Notes: generated by a model from the letters alone, not told the origin. Positions 18,797-26,802 are shown, counted from the first letter of the stretch. The stretch: 64,000 bases of DNA from Streptomyces phyllanthi (GCF_009377205.1 NZ_VJZE01000003.1:25226-89225), one strand, 5' to 3'. Program-made: numbers and translations.

Positions 18797-19867
18797 ATGA
18801 CGACAGGTGTCACAGTGAACGCTCTCGCGGACGGCGGCCTCGAACGGCGGGAACACGCGCTGCTGCCGCCACGGCCCGGAGGGGCACTGCTCGCTGTCGA
18901 GCGGGCGAACATCTGCGGCAGTGACGTGCACGTATGGCGGGGCGGGCACCCCACCCTGCACGACTGCGTGCTCGGTCACGAGTTCGTCGGACGGATCGTG
19001 CGAACGGACGGCTCCCCGATGGTCGACGCCCGGGGGGAACCCCTCTCCGAAGGGGACCGGCTTGTCTGCACCTACTTCCGGGTCTGCGGCAGCTGTGCGA
19101 TGTGCGCCCTCGGCCGCACCCACCTGTGTGAGCGCGCCTACGACTCATGGGGCCACTCCAGCCTCCGGCGGCCACACTTCCGCGGCGCGTTCGCCAGCCA
19201 TTACCAGCTGCACCCGGAACAGATCAGAGTCAAGGTTCCGGCCGGGATGCCCAGCGAGCTGGCGGCCCTGGCCAACTGCGCGGTGGCACAGGGGCTTGCG
19301 GTGGTGGACGCGATCAGGCCCGACCTGGTGGACGGACCGTGTCTGGTGATCGGTGCCGGCGCGCTGGGGCTCGCGACCGTCGCGGGTGGTTCCGCGGTGG
19401 CGGCGTGGGACGTGTACGACCGAGTCCCCTCGCGGCGGCGGATCGCCGAGCGGTTTCCGAACGCGCGTTCCCTCGGGGAGGTGTCGTCGGCGGGGACTCT
19501 CGGCGGGGTCTACGACGTCGTGGTGGTCGCGGCAGGATCACCCGAGTCGTTTGTCACGGCGCTCGAACAGGTCCGGCCGGGAGGCCAGATCGTCATGATG
19601 GGGATCATCAACACCCGCCCCACCGACACCGTGTCCTTCATACCCGGTGTGCTGACGCGCAAGGGCGTCACCGTCACCAGTGTGATCCGCTATCAGCAGC
19701 GCCATCTCATCGCTGCCGTCGATCTGCTGTCCGGGCCGACTCCACTGCGTGAGATCCCCCTGGCCGACTACGCGCTCGACGACATCGACGACGCCCTCGC
19801 CGCCGCCGAGCGCCACGAGAGCGGACGAGTGAGCCTGGTGCCTGACCTCGACAGGGGTGGCCTGTGA
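18797..19867 (+). CDS. zinc-dependent MDR alcohol dehydrogenase
   Basis: A 356-residue medium-chain dehydrogenase. Catalytic-zinc residues lie in NICGSDVH and GHEFVG, and structural-zinc cysteines in CGSCAMCALGRTHLC. The nucleotide-binding loop reads VIGAGALGLATVAG. ATG 18797 with GGAGGGA seven bases upstream is chosen over GTG 18752. Phosphonate pathways through HEPD need reduction of phosphonoacetaldehyde to 2-hydroxyethylphosphonate; in phosphinothricin this is done by PhpC, an iron-type alcohol dehydrogenase of another family. No iron-type enzyme is visible here, so this zinc enzyme is the best candidate for that step. It could instead act on a pantoate-derived alcohol. It overlaps the next gene by four bases. 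Confidence 0.88.
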   Translation: MTTGVTVNALADGGLERREHALLPPRPGGALLAVERANICGSDVHVWRGGHPTLHDCVLGHEFVGRIVRTDGSPMVDARGEPLSEGDRLVCTYFRVCGSCAMCALGRTHLCERAYDSWGHSSLRRPHFRGAFASHYQLHPEQIRVKVPAGMPSELAALANCAVAQGLAVVDAIRPDLVDGPCLVIGAGALGLATVAGGSAVAAWDVYDRVPSRRRIAERFPNARSLGEVSSAGTLGGVYDVVVVAAGSPESFVTALEQVRPGGQIVMMGIINTRPTDTVSFIPGVLTRKGVTVTSVIRYQQRHLIAAVDLLSGPTPLREIPLADYALDDIDDALAAAERHESGRVSLVPDLDRGGL

Positions 19868-21000
19868 CGCGCCCGGAGCTGGAATCCCTCGCCGAACACT
19901 GCCGAGCCGTCCTGACGGCGGAGGCCGAAGCCGGTCGTGTCGTGGGCGGTGCGGCGTGCATCCACGACGTCGCGGCCGGCAGAGATCTGGCGGTGTTCGT
20001 CGGACGCAACTCGCCGACCGGGCGACCGGTGTCGCAGGACAGCGTGATCCGCCTCTACTCCATGACCAAGCCGATGCTGGCCACGCTGGCACTACGGCTG
20101 ATCGACGCCGGACTCCTGCCCGGTCTCGACATGCCGGTCCGGGAGCTCGCGGCCGGGCTGGCCGCAGTGCGGGTCCCGGCCGGGATGACGCTGCGCCAGC
20201 TGTTGACCATGTCCTCCGGCCTGGCCGGCTCGAAGGAACACGAGCGGATGCAGCGGGAGTACCGAGCGGCAGGCGTCCTGCCGTTCGACTACACCGACCG
20301 CGCCTACGACACGGACGAGACCGACTTCCTGCGCCGCATATTCGACTGCCGGCTCTCGGCACCGCCGGGGAAGCAGTGGGAGTACGGCCGTTCCGCCGAC
20401 GTGGCCGGCCTGCTGCTCCAACACCACCTCGGGACACCGCTCGACCTGCTCCTCAGCCGGCATCTGTTCGAACCGCTCGGGATGGCGTCGAGCGGGTTCT
20501 TCCTGCCACCGGGCCTCGGGATGCAGTCCGTGCTCCAGCCCCCGATGGATCCGCCCACCGGGGAGTCGCTGACGGACCTCGATCGCCGAACGGCGGGGTA
20601 CAGGTCCGCCGGCAGCGGCGGCCTGGCCAGCCTGCGGGACTATCTGACCTTCCTCAAGGCCGTGTTCTTTCCCGCCCCGGGCTCCGCCTTCCTGAGCGAG
20701 GCAGCGTGTGCCGAGCTTCTGTCGGACCAGATCGTCGGTCTGCACGACACGGGGCCCGACTACATCCCGGGCCCGGGGTGGGGATTCAGCCTGAACTTCG
20801 GCATCTGGCCGCGCACCTGCCGCCCGGCCGAAGCCCGCCGTCTCGCCTGGCTGGGGCGCGCCGGTACCAGTTTCATCGTCGATCTCGAGGAAGAGCTGAT
20901 CATGCTGTTCGCGGCGCCGTGCTACGGGCGGACGAGGGTCCTGCAAGCCACCTTCGCCGAACTCGCCGACCACCACCTCCAGCGGAAGGTGAGCCTGTGA
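19864..21000 (+). CDS. beta-lactamase-fold serine hydrolase or acyltransferase
   Basis: A 378-residue class C beta-lactamase/esterase-family protein. The nucleophile motif SxxK is SMTK (Ser66, Lys69), with a second motif around YGRSADVAGLLL. There is no signal peptide, so it is cytoplasmic. Family members include esterases such as EstB and the LovD acyltransferase, which moves an acyl group from a carrier protein or CoA to an alcohol. With no thioesterase domain on the NRPS/PKS proteins, a role in chain release or acyl transfer is attractive but inferred. GTG 19864 overlaps the alcohol dehydrogenase stop; its own stop overlaps the kinase start (TGATG). Confidence 0.88.
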   Translation: MTRPELESLAEHCRAVLTAEAEAGRVVGGAACIHDVAAGRDLAVFVGRNSPTGRPVSQDSVIRLYSMTKPMLATLALRLIDAGLLPGLDMPVRELAAGLAAVRVPAGMTLRQLLTMSSGLAGSKEHERMQREYRAAGVLPFDYTDRAYDTDETDFLRRIFDCRLSAPPGKQWEYGRSADVAGLLLQHHLGTPLDLLLSRHLFEPLGMASSGFFLPPGLGMQSVLQPPMDPPTGESLTDLDRRTAGYRSAGSGGLASLRDYLTFLKAVFFPAPGSAFLSEAACAELLSDQIVGLHDTGPDYIPGPGWGFSLNFGIWPRTCRPAEARRLAWLGRAGTSFIVDLEEELIMLFAAPCYGRTRVLQATFAELADHHLQRKVSL

Positions 21001-21617
21001 TGACCACACCACCGATCGTCGCGTTCATCGGGCTCGACGGTGCCGGCAAGAGCACCCAGATCGAGATGCTGAAGGCCGCCTGTGAAGACCGCGGTCTCTC
21101 CGTGTTCGTCCACCCCAACCCGAGCCTGCAGGGGCTGTCGACCCGGCTGGACGAGATCGCCGTCGAACACGGCCACGTCGACCGGTTCGCCATGCTCGGC
21201 CCGGACACCCACAAGGTCATGACCGCGGCGGTGAAGTGGGTCGCCATGTCGTCGCTGGGCACCGCCCCGGACGGAACCGACCTCATCATCGCCGACCGGT
21301 ACGCCTACTGCCAGATCGCCGCGGCCGAGGCACTGGGAGCCAGCAACCGGTGGCTGATCGAGGGCATGTTCAGGGGGCTGCCGGAACCGACCCTCACCCT
21401 GATGATGGACCTTGAGCCCTCCGTGGCGTTCGACCGGGTCAAGGCCCGCGACCCCGAGGAGTGGATCGACCTCGGGTTCATCAGCCGCATGCGAGCGGCC
21501 TACTCCGAGCTGCCACAGGCGTCCCAATGGACCTGGGTCGAGGCCGAGGGCACCACCGAGGACGTGCACCGGCGGGTCGTCGCGGCGGTCGCGGGGAAAC
21601 TGGACGGGCTCCTGTGA
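21000..21617 (+). CDS. thymidylate kinase-like P-loop kinase
   Basis: A 205-residue protein with Walker A GLDGAGKST (residues 11-19) and the DRYAYCQIAAAEALG segment typical of dTMP kinases, where DRY contacts the nucleotide. It is unlikely to be the housekeeping enzyme because it sits in the middle of six overlapping biosynthetic genes. It could phosphorylate a phosphonate (as an intermediate or a self-protection step) or activate a nucleotide conjugate. No cytidylyltransferase of the PhpF or Fom1 type is seen in the phosphonate operons. ATG 21000 overlaps the previous stop by one base; the end overlaps panC by four. Confidence 0.85.
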   Translation: MTTPPIVAFIGLDGAGKSTQIEMLKAACEDRGLSVFVHPNPSLQGLSTRLDEIAVEHGHVDRFAMLGPDTHKVMTAAVKWVAMSSLGTAPDGTDLIIADRYAYCQIAAAEALGASNRWLIEGMFRGLPEPTLTLMMDLEPSVAFDRVKARDPEEWIDLGFISRMRAAYSELPQASQWTWVEAEGTTEDVHRRVVAAVAGKLDGLL

Positions 21618-22486
21618 GAGTGATCAGCACAGCCCCGGAGCTCGCCGCCGAGTGGGACGCCGGACGCCTGTCGGGTTCGGTCATCGGCTATGTACCGACC
21701 ATGGGCGCGCTGCACGAGGGCCATCTGAGCCTGGTCGACCTGGCCCGCGAGCAATGCGATCTGGTCATCTGCAGCATTTTTGTCAACCCGCTGCAGTTCG
21801 GACCGGACGAGGACTTCGACTCCTACCCACGGACCGTGGAGCGCGACCTGAAGCTGCTGGAGGCACGGGGGACGACCGTGGTGTTCCTGCCGGACTGGGA
21901 CGAGATCTTCCCGGGACGCGCCCGCACCCTGCAGGACTTCGGCACCCATGTGTCCGTGCCCCGCCTGAGCCATCAGCTCTGCGGGAGAACCCGGCCGGGT
22001 CACTTCGACGGAATGGTGACGGAGAGCCTGCTCTTCCTGAATCTCGTCCGGCCCGACCGTACCTACTGGGGAGAGAAGGACTTCCAGCAGCTGCGCATCA
22101 TCGAGACCCTGGTCCAGGATCTGCGCCTGCCCGTCCGTGTGGTACGGGGCGTCACCAGGCGTGAACCGGACGGGCTGGCCATGTCCTCCCGCAACAAGGG
22201 CTTGTTGTTCGACGCGCGGGCCGTGGCTCCGCACATCCACAGGGTTCTCCTGCAGTCACGGGCGAGGCTGCTCGACGGCGACCCGCTGCCGACCGTGCTC
22301 GCCGCGGCCCGCGACTGCCTCACCGAGCGGGGATTCGAAGTCGAGTACCTCGTGGCCTGCGAGGAGGAGTCCCTGACCGAGGTGCGGACGCTGGACTTCC
22401 ACGCCCCGATACGGCTGTTCGCCGCCGCGCACCTGGAGGGTGTCCGTCTCATCGACAACATGCGCGTGACGGAGGTTGCTCCATGA
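21614..22486 (+). CDS. panC: pantothenate synthetase homologue (pantoate-amine ligase)
   Basis: A 290-residue PanC-family ligase of the HxGH nucleotidyltransferase superfamily. Landmarks: PTMGALHEGHLSLV, IFVNPLQFGPDEDF, CGRTRPGHFDGMVT, YWGEKDFQQL and GLAMSSRNKGL. PanC adenylates pantoate and joins it to beta-alanine. GTG 21614 is chosen because it makes the usual four-base overlap with the kinase stop and gives the family length; the open frame extends further upstream without similarity. The next gene is an aminotransferase, so the pair could make and then ligate an amine. Whether that amine is beta-alanine or an aminophosphonate analogue cannot be told from sequence. Confidence 0.94.
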   Translation: MRVISTAPELAAEWDAGRLSGSVIGYVPTMGALHEGHLSLVDLAREQCDLVICSIFVNPLQFGPDEDFDSYPRTVERDLKLLEARGTTVVFLPDWDEIFPGRARTLQDFGTHVSVPRLSHQLCGRTRPGHFDGMVTESLLFLNLVRPDRTYWGEKDFQQLRIIETLVQDLRLPVRVVRGVTRREPDGLAMSSRNKGLLFDARAVAPHIHRVLLQSRARLLDGDPLPTVLAAARDCLTERGFEVEYLVACEEESLTEVRTLDFHAPIRLFAAAHLEGVRLIDNMRVTEVAP

Positions 22487-23832
22487 CCGGCCTGGCGACC
22501 CGGCCGGTCGTCTACTCCTTCACCGATCACCGAGTGCACCGGCAGGAGCCGCCGTTGATCATCGCCGAGGGCGACGGTATCCGCGTCCGGGACGTGGGCG
22601 GCAGGGAGTACATCGACGCGCTGTCCGGCCTCTGGCACGCCAACCTGGGCTTCTCGGAGCCGGACCTGATCGCGGCCGCGACCGCGGCGTACGCCGAACT
22701 TCCCGCCTTCGCCTGTGCCTTGGGCCGTACCAGCGCCGAGACGGTCCTCCTCGCGGAAGAGCTGTTGCAGGCCGCGGGCGGAAAGTTCCGCTCCGTGTAC
22801 TTCGGTGCGTCCGGGTCGGAGGCCGTGGAATCGGTCCTGAAGTTCCTCTGGCTGGCCGGCAACACCGGCGGTGCTCCCGCCCGCAAGCTCATCGTCACCC
22901 GGGACTCGGGTTTCCACGGCACCACCCTCGGCGCCGCGACTCTGGCGGGGATCCCGCGCCAGCACGACGGATTCGACCTGCCGCTGCCTTTCACCGTCCG
23001 GGTGCCCCGGGTCCACTTCTATCGCGACCACCTCGACGGCGAGAGCGAGGACGAGTACGTCGCCCGGATCGTCCGCACGACACGCGAGCGCATCCTTGCA
23101 GCCGGGCCGGAGAACGTGGCCGCCATGGTCGCCGAGCCGGTCATGGCGGCGGGAGGCGTGCTGGTGCCCCCTGACGGCTACTGGCCGGCGATGGCGCGGC
23201 TGCTGGCAGAACTGGACGTTCCGCTGGTGTCCGACGAGGTGGTGTGCGGGTTCGGCCGACTGGGACATCTCTTCGGCTACCAGCGCTTCGGCCTCGAACC
23301 CGCCGCGGTGACGGTCGCGAAGGGAATCACTGCCGGGTACGCCCCCTTGGGCGCGGTCCTGCTGGGCGCCGACCTCACCGCCGCGATCGCGGCGGCGGCC
23401 GACACGCACGGTGTCCTGGGGCATGGATCGACCTTCGGCGGCCACCCCGTCGCCGCGGCGGTCGCGCGGGCCAACCTGCGCATCATCCGTGAACGCAAGA
23501 TCTACGAGCGGGTCGCCGAGCTGGAGACGCTGCTCGAGACCTCACTGGAGGAACTGCTGAACCTGCCGGTCGTCGGCGAGGTGCGCTGCGTGGGCGGCCT
23601 GGCCGCGGTGGAACTGATGGCCGACGGCGTCGCCCGCCGGCCCTTCGACCCCGAACGCGGGATCGGGCGGCGGGTTGCGGCCGAAGCCCGCGCGCGAGGC
23701 CTGATCGTTCGGGATCTGGGCGATGTGATCGCCCTCTGCCCGCCGCTGATCACCGGCGCGACGGAGGTCATGGAGATCGTCTCGAAGCTGCGGGCGGCGA
23801 TCGTGGCCGCCGTCACCGAGGAGGCCCGGTGA
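22483..23832 (+). CDS. class III PLP-dependent aminotransferase
   Basis: A 449-residue omega-aminotransferase. PLP lysine is Lys280 in VAKGITAGYAPLGA, the cofactor aspartate is in SDEVVCGFGRLG, and YFGASGSEAVE and GHGSTFGGHPV complete the fold-type I pattern. Family members aminate aldehydes or terminal ketones, for example beta-alanine:pyruvate transaminases. Sandwiched between panC (ATGA overlap) and a methyltransferase (GTGA overlap), it may make beta-alanine, 2-aminoethylphosphonate from phosphonoacetaldehyde, or aminomethylphosphonate from phosphonoformaldehyde. The last two would supply an amine to PanC or to the free condensation domain; this is inference. Confidence 0.93.
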   Translation: MTGLATRPVVYSFTDHRVHRQEPPLIIAEGDGIRVRDVGGREYIDALSGLWHANLGFSEPDLIAAATAAYAELPAFACALGRTSAETVLLAEELLQAAGGKFRSVYFGASGSEAVESVLKFLWLAGNTGGAPARKLIVTRDSGFHGTTLGAATLAGIPRQHDGFDLPLPFTVRVPRVHFYRDHLDGESEDEYVARIVRTTRERILAAGPENVAAMVAEPVMAAGGVLVPPDGYWPAMARLLAELDVPLVSDEVVCGFGRLGHLFGYQRFGLEPAAVTVAKGITAGYAPLGAVLLGADLTAAIAAAADTHGVLGHGSTFGGHPVAAAVARANLRIIRERKIYERVAELETLLETSLEELLNLPVVGEVRCVGGLAAVELMADGVARRPFDPERGIGRRVAAEARARGLIVRDLGDVIALCPPLITGATEVMEIVSKLRAAIVAAVTEEAR

Positions 23833-24587
23833 ACGGCCCGGCCAAGGCACGCGCCTGGGACCTCGTCGGCGAGCACTACTGGAACTCCGGTTACTACGGC
23901 GGTCCCGCCCCCGAGCACCAGAGGGAGTTCACACGGCGGATGCGGCCCGGTGCGCGGACGGCAGTGGTCGGCGCCAGTACGGTCTCCCTGTCCACGGCGG
24001 CCCAGCAGGCGGGCGCGGACCTGCACGTACTCGACTTCGCACCCGGCATCCTGCGGGCGGCGAGCCATACGCTCGGGCTCGTCGAGGACCGGCGGCACCT
24101 CGTCGATGTGACCCGGCCGATCCCCGGGCACCTGAAGCAGGCGTACGAGCTCGTGCTCGCGGACCGGCTGGTCAACCGCTTCAGTGCTCATGATCTGCCG
24201 GCCGGCATCCGAGGACTGCGCGATCTCGTCGCGCCGGCCGGGATCCTGGCGGTCACCGTACGCTTCGGCCTGTACGAACGCGACTCGGAGATCCACGCCG
24301 CCCTCACACCGGCGGAGCAGGCGCTGTTCTGGCGACCGGATGCGGGCGAGGTCGACTACTCGGTGCTCCCCGACCGCGACATCCCTCTCCCCGTATGGGG
24401 CGCCATCTCGGGTGACGTCATGCGGGACCACTTGCGCGCCAGAGGCCGCGAGGCCCGCTTCAGCAGGGACGAGCTGCTGTCGACCGTGGCGGCGGCGGGC
24501 GGCCTGGACTGCGAGGACACCATCGACGCCACGGACGGCACGGTGCTCGTGGTGCTGAGGAGACCGGGCGCGGCGGGCCAATCCTGA
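23829..24587 (+). CDS. SAM-dependent methyltransferase-like protein
   Basis: A 252-residue Rossmann-fold protein. Motif I is degenerate (TAVVGASTVSLS), followed by the acidic motif LHVLDFAPGILRAA and motif IV LVLADRLVNRF, then LRDLVAPAGILAVTVRFG, the pattern of class I methyltransferases. The substrate is unknown; N-, O- or P-oxygen methylation are all possible, and O-methyl phosphonates are known in dehydrophos. GTG 23829 overlaps the aminotransferase stop. Its last 18 codons lie in the first copy of an 88-bp tandem duplication (24534-24709), and the second copy encodes a recognisably similar peptide tail that is not translated as part of this protein. Confidence 0.8.
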   Translation: MNGPAKARAWDLVGEHYWNSGYYGGPAPEHQREFTRRMRPGARTAVVGASTVSLSTAAQQAGADLHVLDFAPGILRAASHTLGLVEDRRHLVDVTRPIPGHLKQAYELVLADRLVNRFSAHDLPAGIRGLRDLVAPAGILAVTVRFGLYERDSEIHAALTPAEQALFWRPDAGEVDYSVLPDRDIPLPVWGAISGDVMRDHLRARGREARFSRDELLSTVAAAGGLDCEDTIDATDGTVLVVLRRPGAAGQS

Positions 24588-24709
24588 CATCCCGCAAGCG
24601 ATTCTCACCGCGCCGGTCATCGACGGCGCGGTACTCGTGATGACGAGGAGACTGAGTACGGATGGCGATTCCTGACATGCCACAAGCGATCCTCACGCAG
24701 CCGGTCACG
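24534..24709 (+). repeat. 88-bp imperfect tandem duplication
   Basis: The segment starting GACGGC at 24534 recurs at 24622 and begins a third time at 24710, each 88 bases apart. CCTGACAT at 24583 and 24671, CAAGCGAT at 24595 and 24683, and GAGGAGA near 24557 and 24645 all keep the same spacing. The first unit contains the 3' end and stop of the methyltransferase gene; the second contains the ribosome binding site and start of the oxygenase gene. Several mismatches show it is not brand new. Because 88 is not a multiple of three, the copies are read in different frames relative to the genes. Confidence 0.85.
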
Positions 24710-25699
24710 GACGGCACAGCGTGGGTCGCCGCCGACCTCCCGCGGCCCGAGGGCGTCCTGCACGAACTGACGCCCCAGCACCTCGGCGAGATATCGGCCT
24801 TCGTGAGCGCGCTCGGCAAGGCCGCACTGTCGCTCCACGCCGATCGGGCGGTCTGGCGCGATCTCGCCCGGGAGACGATGCCCGAACTGTCCGCGCTGAC
24901 GCACGCGACGGCACACCGGACCGAGACCCACATCGGTACGGCCGTCCTGCGCGGACTGCCGGTGGACGACCTCTCGCCGGAGGAGACACGAGGCCTCTAC
25001 CGTGCGCTCGGCGCGGTCATGGGTACCGCGGTCATCCAGAACGCCGAGGGCGAGTACATCGCCGATGTGCGCGACTACGGCAAGGGCGGTCTGGACAACA
25101 ACGCCGTCCGGGGCCACCAGACCACGAGCGCACTGCGGTTCCACTCCGACGACGGCGACCTCGCGCTGCTGCTGTGCGTACGGCCCGCCGAGAACGGCGG
25201 CGCATCGCTGATCAGCAGTGCCATGACGATCTACAACGAGCTGCTGACGCGCGCGCCGGAACTGCTCGGCCTCTACTACAACGGATTCGTCTACGAGAAC
25301 CGGGGGGAGGAGGAGCCACCGGCCTACCGCAACGCGGTCTTCGGCTACTACGACGGACAACTGACCTGCCGGTACTTCCTGCGGGACTACGTCGACTCGG
25401 CCTGGACCAGGACCAGCGTCCCCGTGAGCGATCTGGAGCGCTACGCCCTGGACCTCTTCGAGGCGCTCGCGGCCCAGCCGGGAGCGGCCACCGAGTACGC
25501 CCTGCGCGCCGGCGACCTGCAGCTCGTCAACAACAACGTGGTCGTGCACTCCCGTCGGGCGTTCACCGACGCCTCCACCGGCGACCGCGGCCGACTGCTG
25601 CTGCGGCAGTGGGTCAACCTCGACGGCGGGCGGGTCTTCCCGACCACGCTGTGCCGTCACCGATACGGGATGCGACCGAGCCGCGATGCGAACAGCTGA
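24662..25699 (+). CDS. Fe(II)/2-oxoglutarate dioxygenase, TauD-like
   Basis: A 345-residue oxygenase of the TauD/TfdA type. The iron triad is His161 and Asp163 in FHSDDGDLA, and His296 in VVVHSRRAF; Arg315 in LLLRQWV is placed to bind 2-oxoglutarate. Members hydroxylate or desaturate small acids or carrier-bound amino acids. GAGGAG lies 11 bases before ATG 24662; a second in-frame ATG at 24677 lacks a ribosome binding site. The start region lies in the second copy of the 88-bp duplication. The 3' end overlaps the next gene by 14 bases. The substrate is unknown; phosphonate, pantoyl or aminoacyl groups are all candidates. Confidence 0.92.
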   Translation: MAIPDMPQAILTQPVTDGTAWVAADLPRPEGVLHELTPQHLGEISAFVSALGKAALSLHADRAVWRDLARETMPELSALTHATAHRTETHIGTAVLRGLPVDDLSPEETRGLYRALGAVMGTAVIQNAEGEYIADVRDYGKGGLDNNAVRGHQTTSALRFHSDDGDLALLLCVRPAENGGASLISSAMTIYNELLTRAPELLGLYYNGFVYENRGEEEPPAYRNAVFGYYDGQLTCRYFLRDYVDSAWTRTSVPVSDLERYALDLFEALAAQPGAATEYALRAGDLQLVNNNVVVHSRRAFTDASTGDRGRLLLRQWVNLDGGRVFPTTLCRHRYGMRPSRDANS

Positions 25700-26615
25700 C
25701 CACAGAATCCTGGTCACCGCCGATCTCCCGGGCCTGTCCGCCGCCCTGCTCCAGCCCTTGTCCCCAAAACCGTGGCACGGCCATGATCGGGACAGCCTGC
25801 TGCGAGCGGTGGCCGGTTGTGACGCCCTGCTGGTGACCGCGAACGAGCGGGTCGACGAGGCCCTGCTGCGGGCGGCCGGCGACGGCCTGCGCGTGATCGG
25901 CACCTATTCCGTCGGAACGGACCATGTCGACCTCGAAGCGTGTGCCCGCGCGGGCGTGCGTGTCGTGACAGCGGCGGGCACTCTCGCGGCGGCGATGGCC
26001 GAGCACACCTTCGGCCTCATGCTGGCCTGCGCCCGAAGGATCGTGGAGGCCGACCGGTTCGTCCGGACCGGGGCGGACTGGCGCTGGGAGCCCGACGCGT
26101 TTCTGGGTGCGCAACTCGCCGGCCACAGGCTCGGGGTGCTGGGAATGGGCGCGATCGGTCAGGCGGTGGCCAGGCGCGCGCGGGCCTTCGACATGGAGGT
26201 CCACTATCTCCGGCATCGACCCGAGGCAGTTCACGCACCGGACCTGATTCCTCAGGAGACGCCGGCCGACCTCGCACGGGTCAGTGACTTCCTGACGATC
26301 CATGTTCCCCTGACCCCGCGGACCGACCGGATGGTCGACAAGGCCGTGATGGCGGCCCTGCCGCCCGGAGCCGTCATCGTCAACACGTCCCGGGGCAGAG
26401 TGGTCGTCCAGTCGGCCATGGTCGAACTGCTGGAGTCGGGTCATCTGGGTGGAGTCGCGCTCGACGTCTTCGAGGACGAGCCCCTGGTCCCCGACGAGTT
26501 GCGCCGCAATCCCCGGGCGGTACTCACTCCGCATATCGGGAGCGCCACCACGACGACCCGACAGGGAATGACGGCCGAGGTCCTGCGGCGAATCAAGCTC
26601 GTCCTGGAGCGATGA
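25686..26615 (+). CDS. D-2-hydroxyacid dehydrogenase family protein (second copy)
   Basis: A 309-residue NAD-dependent dehydrogenase of the D-isomer 2-hydroxyacid family, with TYSVGTDHVDLEA, the Rossmann loop GMGAIG, NTSRGRVV, ALDVFEDEP and the catalytic histidine in TPHIGSAT. It is clearly different from the 13282 gene (hydroxypyruvate/glyoxylate reductase-like rather than CtBP-like). It ends the second operon and is followed by a strong terminator. It could serve as the missing ketopantoate reductase, as a second hydroxymethylphosphonate dehydrogenase, or act on a later keto intermediate. ATG 25686 lies inside the preceding gene, so translation is coupled. Confidence 0.9.
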   Translation: MRTADHRILVTADLPGLSAALLQPLSPKPWHGHDRDSLLRAVAGCDALLVTANERVDEALLRAAGDGLRVIGTYSVGTDHVDLEACARAGVRVVTAAGTLAAAMAEHTFGLMLACARRIVEADRFVRTGADWRWEPDAFLGAQLAGHRLGVLGMGAIGQAVARRARAFDMEVHYLRHRPEAVHAPDLIPQETPADLARVSDFLTIHVPLTPRTDRMVDKAVMAALPPGAVIVNTSRGRVVVQSAMVELLESGHLGGVALDVFEDEPLVPDELRRNPRAVLTPHIGSATTTTRQGMTAEVLRRIKLVLER

Positions 26616-26654
26616 CGAGGACCTCCTCAGCCGGACATCTCCGGCTTTGCCGGA

Positions 26655-26684
26655 CACCGTGTTCGTCAGCCGACGAACACGGTG
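26655..26684 (+). terminator. 13-bp stem-loop terminator
   Basis: CACCGTGTTCGTC (26655-26667) and its perfect complement (26672-26684) are separated by the loop AGCC. It lies 40 bases after the dehydrogenase stop and closes the phosphonate operon, so the downstream leader-peptide unit needs its own promoter. A weaker GC hairpin (CCGG...CCGG) sits just before it. Confidence 0.8.
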
Positions 26685-26802
26685 GGTACTTCGGCCCGGC
26701 CCGGATAGCATTTGCTCACCGGCCCGGAAAATTCTCCACAGGGCCGTGTTCTGTGCAAAACACCTCGGAATTCAACGAGTTGCGCGGGGGAGGTGGATCA
26801 CC

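Noticed and set aside
24588..24661. Separate small gene between methyltransferase and oxygenase
   Set aside because: The apparent coding text is the decayed copy of the methyltransferase tail created by the 88-bp duplication.
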